Origin: Thermoleophilaceae bacterium
GTDB taxonomy: Bacteria; Actinomycetota; Thermoleophilia; Solirubrobacterales; Thermoleophilaceae
Direction: 5' to 3'
DNA length: 7,732 nt
NCBI GenBank assembly: GCA_013695855.1
Contig: JACCZR010000172.1
Span: 1-7,732, forward strand
Under the pieces are notes generated by a model. That model worked only from the letters and a program-made list of their open reading frames with translations, searched no databases and was not told the DNA's origin. Each line of letters begins with the position of its first letter. Position 1 is the stretch's first letter. Position numbers and translations under genes: made by a program. Of the stretch, positions 1 to 4,746 are shown piece by piece.

Positions 1-1
1 C

Positions 2-127
2 CCCACCGGCAAGCAGATCGAGGTCCGCGGCCTTCAGACCGCGCGCTTCGAGGACGGCAAGATCGTGGAACGCTGGGGAGCCACGGACGAGCTGGGCATC
101 CTCAAGCAGATCGGCGCGGCGCCTTAG
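2..127 (+). CDS. SnoaL-like / ester cyclase family protein, C-terminal 41 residues (partial)
   Basis: The reading frame is open from base 2 and stops with TAG at 125-127; the 5' end lies outside the window. The visible 41 residues contain the stretch FEDGKIVERWGATDELGIL. This is the closing strand and helix typical of SnoaL-like polyketide cyclase / ester cyclase proteins (NTF2-like fold), where DGKIVE.W...D..G...Q.G is a common ending. The family includes polyketide cyclases and many small enzymes or ligand-binding proteins of unknown substrate, so no reaction can be named. The next gene starts 11 bases downstream on the same strand, so the two may be co-transcribed. Family assignment is from the C-terminus only. 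Confidence 0.72.
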   Translation, partial: PTGKQIEVRGLQTARFEDGKIVERWGATDELGILKQIGAAP

Positions 128-138
128 CGTTCGGCAAG

Positions 139-495
139 ATGGGCGGCGTGGCACTGAACCACGTCGCCCTCACCGTCGCCGACCGCGAGCGCTCGGCCGC
201 CTTCTACGGCGAGCACTTCGCCTTGGACGAGCGCGTGCACGAGGACGAACACCTGCTGATCCTCGCCTCCGCCGATGGATCGCTCCTTGCGCTGTCGGAG
301 GGCGAGGTGGCGGTCGGCGGCCTGCCCCGCACCAACCACTTCGGCTTTCGGCTGGACGGCCCGGACGAGGTGCGCGCCGCGCGCGAGCGCTTCCGAGCGG
401 CGGGCGTGAGCGAGGCCGAATGGCAGGAGGACGGCCCCACGCGAGTGCAGGTCCTCGACCCGGACGGCTACCGGGTCGAGCTGTACGCGTTCTGA
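139..495 (+). CDS. VOC superfamily (glyoxalase/dioxygenase-like) protein
   Basis: This 118-residue protein has the two beta-alpha-beta-beta-beta modules of the vicinal oxygen chelate fold. Module 1 starts at NHVALTVAD (residues 7-15). Module 2 starts at TNHFGFRLDGPDEV (65-78) and ends with VLDPDGYRVELYAF (105-118). The three usual metal ligands are present: His8, His67 and Glu114. It may therefore bind a divalent metal and act as a lyase, isomerase, dioxygenase or resistance-type protein; the substrate cannot be read from the sequence. The ATG at 139 is the only sensible start, placing His8 in the first strand as usual. It has only a weak ribosome site (GGCAAG). It follows the SnoaL-like gene by 11 bases and precedes the membrane-protein gene by 42 bases. 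Confidence 0.85.
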   Translation: MGGVALNHVALTVADRERSAAFYGEHFALDERVHEDEHLLILASADGSLLALSEGEVAVGGLPRTNHFGFRLDGPDEVRAARERFRAAGVSEAEWQEDGPTRVQVLDPDGYRVELYAF

Positions 496-537
496 TCCTT
501 GGTTTGCGCAATCCGCATCTCGGAAAGAGATAGTCCC

Positions 538-999
538 GTGCGTACGACGACACCACTGGGCACACTCGGCAAGGGCCTCGCGGCCGGCGTAGCCGGCAAC
601 GCGGCGATGACCGGAGCCCAGATGGCCTATCTGAAGGCCACCGGGGGCGAGGACAGCACGGTGCCGGCGCAGGTGGGCAAGCGCATCATCGAGGGAGTTC
701 TCCAGCGCGGCCCGGTGCCCGACTCGCGCATCCCCCTCCTGAACAACGCCGTGCACTGGCTCTACGGAACCTCTTGGGGAGCGGTCTACGGGCTAGTGGC
801 CGGCTCCCTTGGCCCGCGCGCGCCGCGCGCCGGGCTGGCCTTCGGCCTGGCGGTGTGGGGCGCCAGCCTCGTTCAGCTGCCCGCCATGAAGCTGGCCCCG
901 CCCGTGTGGGAGTACCCGCCGAGCTCGCTGGCCCCTGATGTGGGATTCCACCTCGTCTACGGCGTGGCCGTGGCGGGCGCGTTTCGCGCTCTGGACTGA
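538..999 (+). CDS. small membrane protein of unknown function (possibly YagU/DUF1440-like)
   Basis: This 153-residue protein has about four hydrophobic segments: residues ~10-28 (GKGLAAGVAGNAAMTGAQ...), ~76-93 (WLYGTSWGAVYGLVAG), ~99-118 (AGLAFGLAVWGASLVQLP) and the C-terminus from ~136 (VGFHLVYGVAVAGAF). I chose the GTG at 538 because a purine-rich site, GGAAAGAGA (522-530), lies just upstream and the protein then opens with a short polar stretch before the first helix. A TTG at 499 would add 13 residues without membrane character. Repeated small residues in the helices and the H..YG motifs recall the DUF1440/YagU group of small inner-membrane proteins, but this is only a resemblance. No enzyme motif is seen. 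It may share a transcript with the VOC gene upstream. Confidence 0.7.
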   Translation: MRTTTPLGTLGKGLAAGVAGNAAMTGAQMAYLKATGGEDSTVPAQVGKRIIEGVLQRGPVPDSRIPLLNNAVHWLYGTSWGAVYGLVAGSLGPRAPRAGLAFGLAVWGASLVQLPAMKLAPPVWEYPPSSLAPDVGFHLVYGVAVAGAFRALD

Positions 1000-1054
1000 G
1001 CGCCGTCGGCTGAACCGGCGTATAGGGAGAGTCTCAAAGCTACCTTGAGGCCGC

Positions 1055-1726
1055 GTGTGGCGGCTGGCACCCACGCTTCTGTCGGTGGTCGGCGCGGTCG
1101 TGTACCTGGTCCTCGGCCCCCGCTCCCCCGACCTGGCCGCACACGTCTTTCGCTCCGAGCTCTTCGGCCGCGAGGGCTTCACGATCTGGACCGGGCAGTG
1201 GTATTCGGGGCACCACACCCCGGCCTACAGCGTGCTCTCGCCGCCGCTCGGCTGGCTGTTGGGCCCGCAACTGCTGGGCGCAGCCTCGTCGGTGGCCGCC
1301 ACCGCATGCTTCGAGGCGATCACCCGCCGCCACTACGGCACCCGGTCGGCCGCGTGGGGCGCGGTCTGGTTCGGCGTCGCCAGCGTGACTCTGCTGTTCA
1401 CCGCGCGGCTGACCTTTTCGCTCGGAGTGGCCTTCGGCCTGGCGGCCCTGCTCGCCCTCCAGCGAAGACGCCCGAGGAGCGCCGTAGCGCTGGCGGTCCT
1501 GAGCGTGCGGCCGGCCGGAGAGTGGACCAAGGTGCGGGCGTCACGGCGGGGCGTGCTCCTCCTGTCCACCCGCTTTGGCGCCGAGCGTCTCGTAGCACGA
1601 GGTCGGCCTTGCGACGAGCTGCCCGAAGCCCGGGCTGACGCGGAGGAGCTCGAACAGCGGCTGGAGCGGCTGAGCGGCGGCGCCTGGCCGCTCCGCCACT
1701 CCGCCGCGTCTGCCAGGCGTAGCTGA
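1055..1726 (+). CDS. multi-pass membrane protein, probably the truncated N-terminal part of a GT-C/DUF2029-like glycosyltransferase
   Basis: The first ~150 residues are a good membrane protein: a helix at ~5-21 (APTLLSVVGAVVYLVLG), the extracytoplasmic motif IWTGQWYSGHHTPAYSVL (44-61), helices at ~62-82, and further helices at ~98-140 ending in LGVAFGLAALLALQRRRPR. The loop with W.G.WY.GHHTP.YS before PPLGWLLG resembles actinobacterial polytopic membrane proteins of the glycosyltransferase/DUF2029 kind, which normally run to 400-600 residues with ten or more helices. From about residue 150 (base ~1500) the membrane pattern stops. The remaining ~75 residues are charged and Arg/Glu-rich (EWTKVRASRRG ... 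EELEQRLERLSGG) and look like non-native read-through. I read this as a 3' truncation or an old deletion joint. The GTG at 1055 puts the first helix at residue 5. Function of the surviving product is doubtful. Confidence 0.5.
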   Translation: MWRLAPTLLSVVGAVVYLVLGPRSPDLAAHVFRSELFGREGFTIWTGQWYSGHHTPAYSVLSPPLGWLLGPQLLGAASSVAATACFEAITRRHYGTRSAAWGAVWFGVASVTLLFTARLTFSLGVAFGLAALLALQRRRPRSAVALAVLSVRPAGEWTKVRASRRGVLLLSTRFGAERLVARGRPCDELPEARADAEELEQRLERLSGGAWPLRHSAASARRS

Positions 1727-1756
1727 CTCATGCCCATCGGTGGCTAGGCTGGCCAC
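1723..1756 (+). promoter_or_regulatory. candidate sigma-A-type promoter with overlapping inverted repeat upstream of the AraC gene
   Basis: CTGACT (1723-1728) and TAGGCT (1745-1750) are separated by 16 bases, resembling a housekeeping -35/-10 pair (TTGACA / TANNNT). The -10 box ends 9 bases before the ATG at 1760, so transcription would begin at or near the start codon and give a leaderless message; no Shine-Dalgarno sequence is present here. A short inverted repeat, GTGGC (1740-1744) / GCCAC (1752-1756), brackets the -10 box and could be an operator for autoregulation. All of this is pattern reading without experimental support. Confidence 0.35.
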
Positions 1757-1759
1757 GCG

Positions 1760-2182
1760 ATGAGCCGGGCGGTCGAAGAGTCAAACCGCCGCCTCTTGCG
1801 CGCCCGGGACGCGATGGACCGCAGCTACGCGCAGGCGCTGGACGTCCCCAGCCTCGCCAAGATCGCCCACGTCTCGGAGGCGCACTTCATCCGCACCTTC
1901 CGAGCCACCTTCGGCGAGACACCGCACCGCTACCTCCAGCGTCGCCGCGTCGAGCGGGCGATGTTCCTCCTGCGCGAGACCGAGCGCAGCGTCACCGACA
2001 TCTGCCTCGACGTGGGCTTCGCGAGCCTCGGCACCTTCACCCGCACTTTCCGGGAGATCGTCGGCGAATCGCCCACTTCATACCGCAGTCAAGGTCAGGC
2101 GAGAGACGTCCCGACCTGCTTTTCGATGATGTGGACCAGGCCGAGCAGTTTTGGAGAAGCCAGGGGCCAGACCGGGAGCTAG
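1760..2182 (+). CDS. AraC family transcriptional regulator (stand-alone DNA-binding domain)
   Basis: The 140-residue protein is essentially one AraC-type double helix-turn-helix domain (HTH_18). The first HTH is at ~27-50 (LDVPSLAKIAHVSEAHFIRTF) and the second at ~77-100 (SVTDICLDVGFASLGTFTRTF), followed by the family signature F.E..G.SP..YR (98-109). There is no N-terminal cupin or other sensor domain. The last ~25 residues (DVPTCFSMMWTRPSSFGEA region) form a short tail of the kind seen in small actinobacterial AraC proteins paired with VOC genes. The ATG at 1760 lies 9 bases after a possible -10 box. The VOC gene starts 9 bases after its stop, so the likely job is control of that gene and of itself. 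The inducer is unknown; it could be sensed by the VOC partner or not at all. Confidence 0.88.
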   Translation: MSRAVEESNRRLLRARDAMDRSYAQALDVPSLAKIAHVSEAHFIRTFRATFGETPHRYLQRRRVERAMFLLRETERSVTDICLDVGFASLGTFTRTFREIVGESPTSYRSQGQARDVPTCFSMMWTRPSSFGEARGQTGS

Positions 2183-2191
2183 CTTGGCCTC

Positions 2192-2641
2192 ATGATCAAG
2201 AACATCACTCACTCATCCGTATACGTCCTCGATCAAGACGATGCCCTGGACTTCTACGTCCAGAAGCTGGGCCTCGAGGTCAAGACCGACGCTGACCTGG
2301 GCTTCATGCGCTGGCTGACGGTCAACGTCCCCGGCGACCCCGAGCGCGAGATCCTGCTGGAGAAGCCCGGCCCGCCGGCGATGGACGAGGCGGCGGCGGG
2401 GCAGGTCCGCGACCTGCTGACCAAAGGCGCGCTCGGCCTCGGGTTCATCCTCCAGACCGACGACTGCCAGAAGACCTACGAAGAGCTGAAGGCCAAGGGG
2501 GTCGAGTTCACCCAGGAGCCGGTCGAGCGCTTCTATGGCACCGACTGCGCGCTGCGCGACCCGTTCGGCAACCACATCAGGGTCAGCCAGCCGGCGGCCA
2601 ACCCGACTTCGCCCGACCCGGTCGAGTTCGTCAAGTCCTGA
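2192..2641 (+). CDS. VOC family protein paired with the AraC regulator
   Basis: This 149-residue protein has two glyoxalase-type modules: the first at 1-57 (ITHSSVYVLDQDDALDFYVQKLGLEV...) and the second at ~81-132 (LGLGFILQTDDCQKTYEELKAKGVEF ... DPFGNHIRVSQ). The first-module His (His7) is kept. The usual second-module His is not obvious, and the closing Glu is replaced by Arg (Arg130 in GNHIRV), so a classical glyoxalase I metal site is incomplete. It may instead bind a ligand without metal, as some resistance-type and regulatory VOC proteins do. It begins 9 bases after the AraC stop. GGGAG (2174-2178) is rather far (13 bases) from the ATG, and TAGCTT (2180-2185) just before the start could be its own -10 box. 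AraC-VOC pairs are common in actinobacteria, usually with unknown substrate. Confidence 0.86.
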   Translation: MIKNITHSSVYVLDQDDALDFYVQKLGLEVKTDADLGFMRWLTVNVPGDPEREILLEKPGPPAMDEAAAGQVRDLLTKGALGLGFILQTDDCQKTYEELKAKGVEFTQEPVERFYGTDCALRDPFGNHIRVSQPAANPTSPDPVEFVKS

Positions 2642-2660
2642 CCTCGAGGCGTTCGAGTGG

Positions 2661-2688
2661 CGCCCGAGGTCGTCGCCGGCCTCGGGCG
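2661..2688. terminator. bidirectional hairpin between convergent genes
   Basis: A perfect 9-bp inverted repeat, CGCCCGAGG (2661-2669) and CCTCGGGCG (2680-2688), encloses a 10-base loop. It lies in the 54-base gap between the VOC stop (2641) and the sigma-factor stop (2696), where a terminator for both directions is expected. There is no long T tract on either side, as is usual in very GC-rich actinobacteria. Confidence 0.6.
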
Positions 2689-2695
2689 GACTGCT

Positions 2696-3268
2696 TTACC
2701 CCGGCGGGTCCAGTCCCCCGCCGTCGCAGCCGTCGCGCAGCTTCTCCAGACCCAGGCGCATCCGACCCTTGACCGTGCCGGCGGGCAGCTCGAGCAGCCC
2801 GGCGATCTCGTGGTGGGTCAAGTCGCCGAAGTAGGCGAGCAGAATCACCTTCTGCTGGGCTTGAGGCAGGTTTCGCAGCGAGTGCCGGACCGCCTCGGCG
2901 TCGCTGCGGTCGACCAGGCCGTCGGCGAGCGATCCCGGCGCCTCGATTTCCGCGAGCAGCTCCTCGTCGCTGCGCCGGCGCTGGTGGGGCGCCTCCCGGC
3001 GGATCGAGTCCACCGCGCGGTTGTGCACGATCCGGAACACCCAGGACTCGATGTTGCCCTTGGCGGCGTCGTAGGATCCGCGGTTCTTCCAGACGGCGGC
3101 AAAGGCCTCTTGGACGACCTCCTCGGCTCGGCCGGCGTCCCGGCACACGGTCCTGGCCATGCCGAACGCCCGCGCCCAGAGCCCGTCGTAAAAGGACTCG
3201 AACGCCCGCACGTCGCCGTGCTGGACACGCCGCATCAGCGTCTCGTTCCGGGCCCTTGCTTCCCGCAT
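2696..3268 (-). CDS. ECF (extracytoplasmic function) RNA polymerase sigma factor, SigK-like
   Basis: The 190-residue protein has sigma region 2 at ~17-92 (GDVRAFESFYDGLW ... AEEVVQEAFAAVWKN ... SWVFRIVHNRAVDSIRR) and sigma region 4 at ~128-180. Region 4 holds the helix-turn-helix LTHHEIAGLLELPAGTVKGR and the tail MRLGLEKLRD. LP..QQ.VI.LAYFG.LTH.EIA is typical of the SigK-like (ECF19-type) branch, whose members are normally held by a membrane anti-sigma factor of the RskA type. No such gene follows here; the next gene downstream is convergent. I chose the ATG at 3268 because GGAGG (3280-3276) lies 7 bases before it; an in-frame GTG at 3271 is too close. The ATG shares one base with the TGA of the preceding DUF2294 gene (TGATG), indicating translational coupling. 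Length is normal and all core motifs are intact. Confidence 0.92.
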   Translation of the reverse strand: MREARARNETLMRRVQHGDVRAFESFYDGLWARAFGMARTVCRDAGRAEEVVQEAFAAVWKNRGSYDAAKGNIESWVFRIVHNRAVDSIRREAPHQRRRSDEELLAEIEAPGSLADGLVDRSDAEAVRHSLRNLPQAQQKVILLAYFGDLTHHEIAGLLELPAGTVKGRMRLGLEKLRDGCDGGGLDPPG

Positions 3269-3648
3269 CACGTCACCTCCCCTCCAGCCGGCGGTGGGGC
3301 CTCGAGGAAGAACAGCTCCGAGGCCACGCCGGGGTCGGTCTGGTTGGCGCTCAGGAAGGCGACGACACGGCGCCGGGTGAGGCGCTCGATCGCTTCGGTG
3401 AAATCGTCTTCGGCGCCCTCCTGGAAGGCGACGCGACCGTTGATGACCTCTTTGCTGCGCCCTTGCTCGATGAGCTCGGACTCATTCGTCGAGAGGATGC
3501 CCTCGAGCACGCACACGACGACGTTGTCGTTGATGTAGGTGTTGGCCGTCGTGCGATGGTGCCCGTAGCACTCGCTGTAGAGTTCGACCATCGCCGCGGA
3601 GATGGCTGCGGTGAGCCGGTCGCCCTTCAGTAGCCGGCTGCCTGGCAA
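3268..3648 (-). CDS. DUF2294 family protein (YbcI / MpsC-like)
   Basis: The 126-residue protein matches the DUF2294 family (Bacillus YbcI; the Pfam family is also named MpsC after a proposed role in Na+-dependent membrane-potential generation). Visible hallmarks are ISAAMVELYSECYG (16-29), then TANTYINDNVVVCVLEGIL (34-52), a central helical stretch FQEGAEDDFTEAIERLT (75-91), and the family ending RRVVAFLSANQTDPGVASELFFLE (93-116). There are no membrane segments, so it is cytoplasmic. Its biochemical role is not established in any organism I can name with confidence. The start is TTG at 3648, with GGACGGG a few bases upstream as a weak ribosome site; no ATG or GTG is available before the conserved region. 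It is the middle gene of a three-gene operon: 86 bases after the STAS gene and overlapping the sigma gene by one base. Confidence 0.82.
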   Translation of the reverse strand: MPGSRLLKGDRLTAAISAAMVELYSECYGHHRTTANTYINDNVVVCVLEGILSTNESELIEQGRSKEVINGRVAFQEGAEDDFTEAIERLTRRRVVAFLSANQTDPGVASELFFLEAPPPAGGEVT

Positions 3649-3734
3649 GGCGGCCCGTCCGTTTCTCAGGGCTCTTGTCGAAAGTCGCCCGGGAAGAGCA
3701 GAGGAGAACCCGCGCGCCTTTGAACTCTAGCCGG

Positions 3735-4061
3735 TCACGGACCGTCCACCAGCGAGAGCTCACTGCCGGCGCGGGTGAGCGTGAAGACCCGGCTTGCCAA
3801 CCCCTTGGGCCGGACGACGGTCACGTCGCATCCCGTCTCGCGCCCGCGCCGATTGGCCGCGAGAAGGGCCCTCAGCCCAGCCGCGTCGAGGAAGTCGATC
3901 GCGCTCAGGTCGAGCACCAGATGGTCGGTGGGCGCTTGGCGCTGGAGCTCGAGCGCCTCCCATAGCTCGCCCACCACAGGCCAGTCGAGGTCGCCCTCCA
4001 GCGAGAGGCACAAAGTCCCGCCGCGCCTGCGCGCCTCGAGGGTGAAATAAGGCTCCTGCAT
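3735..4061 (-). CDS. STAS-domain protein (anti-sigma factor antagonist-like) lacking the phosphorylated Ser/Thr
   Basis: The 108-residue protein is one STAS domain of the SpoIIAA/RsbV type. The strand GGTLCLSLEGDLDW (14-27), strand HLVLDLSAIDFLDAAGLRALL (47-67) and CDVTVVRPKGLASRVFTLTRAG (78-99) follow the family order. These proteins normally bind an anti-sigma kinase unless phosphorylated on the Ser/Thr in the D-S-(S/T)-G loop. Here the loop reads DAAG (59-62), so no phosphorylatable residue is present at either position. If it still binds an anti-sigma factor it should be always active; otherwise it may have another ligand. The ATG at 4061 is supported by AAGGAG 9 bases upstream. It is the first gene of the operon with the DUF2294 and sigma genes. 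No anti-sigma kinase (RsbW-like) gene is in the window. Confidence 0.88.
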   Translation of the reverse strand: MQEPYFTLEARRRGGTLCLSLEGDLDWPVVGELWEALELQRQAPTDHLVLDLSAIDFLDAAGLRALLAANRRGRETGCDVTVVRPKGLASRVFTLTRAGSELSLVDGP

Positions 4062-4308
4062 GATCTCTTGCTCCTTAGTTCCGTTCGATGAGTTGCGGCC
4101 GGAGGGCAGAGCGCAACGGCGAGGGCCCAGGGCTTCTAGTAGGAGAAGCGGTGGCTGGGCGGAGCTGGATCATTTTCGGGCTCGCCGGCGGCCCGCGCCG
4201 ACGCCTCTGTCGCGCTGTGCTTCGGGCGGTCCACCTCTGGGGTAGGGCCGCGAGGGCGTTCACTTCATCCTGGTAGGCGTATCACCAAATAGGGTGGCGA
4301 GGAGGAGG
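4062..4308. other. divergent intergenic region between the STAS operon and the DUF4031 gene
   Basis: These 247 bases hold no convincing gene: the short open frames on either strand are Arg/Pro/Gly-rich shadow frames without ribosome sites. The region must carry the promoters of both flanking units. On the plus strand TAGGGT (4290-4295) fits TANNNT, but no matching -35 box is clear. A structured inverted repeat lies at 4125-4160 and is listed separately. Confidence 0.5.
4125..4160. repeat. two-part stem-loop in the divergent spacer
   Basis: An outer stem, GCCCAG (4125-4130) with CTGGGC (4155-4160), and an inner stem, GCTTCT (4132-4137) with AGAAGC (4144-4149), are nested around a 6-base loop, with a 1-base versus 5-base internal bulge. 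Twelve base pairs could form. The position, about 65-100 bases upstream of the STAS start, suits an operator or 5' leader structure of the minus-strand operon. Function is unknown. Confidence 0.4.
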
Positions 4309-4626
4309 ATGGGTTGTGGTGCGATCCCTACGCCGGGGGGGCTGATGGGCGTCTACGTCGACGCGCCGATCTGGGAGCAGGGCGGCCATCTTTGGTGCCA
4401 CCTGACGGCCGACACCGCCGACGAGCTGCATGCCTTCGCGACCAGGCTTGGGCTCAGGCGCTCGCGCTTTCAATCCAAGCCCGGCCGGTCCTGGGTCGAC
4501 CACTACGACATCACCGAGCCAAAGCGCAGCCAGGCGGTGGCGCTGGGAGCCGTCGAGATCACGATCGAGGAAGCGGGCGCGCAGATCGCGCGCAAGCGAG
4601 AGGTGGCACGAAGGGAACTTGGTTGA
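4309..4626 (+). CDS. DUF4031 domain-containing protein
   Basis: The conserved core runs from GVYVDAPIWEQGGHLWCHL to DHYDITEPKRSQAVALGAVEI, which matches the small DUF4031 family: VYVD.P.W...G.LWCHL, a helix ADELHAFATRLGL, then DHYD and a closing AV.LGA motif. The conserved His, Cys, Trp and Asp residues suggest a metal- or ligand-binding protein, but no activity is established for the family. The ATG at 4309 has a strong purine site immediately upstream (GAGGAGGAGG, 4299-4308), giving 105 residues. The family usually begins one or two residues before VYVD, so the ATG at 4345 (93 residues) is a real alternative; the extra 12 residues show no conservation that I recognise. The C-terminal tail (IEEAGAQIARKREVARRELG) is helical and charged. 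It stands alone, divergent from the STAS operon and convergent with the kinase gene. Confidence 0.8.
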   Translation: MGCGAIPTPGGLMGVYVDAPIWEQGGHLWCHLTADTADELHAFATRLGLRRSRFQSKPGRSWVDHYDITEPKRSQAVALGAVEITIEEAGAQIARKREVARRELG

Positions 4627-4688
4627 CTGATGCCCTCCCCCTGGGAAGTCCGTCAGGCCATTGAGTTCCGTCGGGCCTTGCGTCCGCC

Positions 4689-4716
4689 GGGAGAGGGGCC
4701 GGCGAGCCCTCTTCCC
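4689..4716. terminator. hairpin between convergent DUF4031 and kinase genes
   Basis: GGGAGAGGG (4689-4697) can pair with CCCTCTTCCC (4707-4716), leaving one bulged T, around a 9-base loop. It lies in the 120-base gap between two convergent stops (4626 and 4747). That gap contains no gene, and terminator function for both directions is the simplest reading. No T run follows. Confidence 0.5.
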
Positions 4717-4746
4717 CCTGGGTGACAAGGTGACAGTCGTTCGCGG

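Noticed and set aside
124..756. 210-codon minus-strand frame over the first VOC gene and the membrane-protein gene
   Set aside because: The shadow frame covers two plus-strand genes with better motifs and starts.
1541..1756. Minus-strand frame with LFELLRVSPGFGQLVA, possibly a gene fragment
   Set aside because: It looks slightly protein-like, but I recognise no family and see no ribosome site; kept only as a note in the truncation finding.
2657..3538. 293-codon plus-strand open frame across the sigma and DUF2294 genes
   Set aside because: It is antisense to two genes with strong family motifs; the composition is typical of a high-GC shadow frame.
3671..3699. Inverted repeat GCTCTT / AAGAGC between the STAS and DUF2294 genes
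   Set aside because: Only 6 bp with a 17-base loop and inside an apparent operon; chance is likely at this length.
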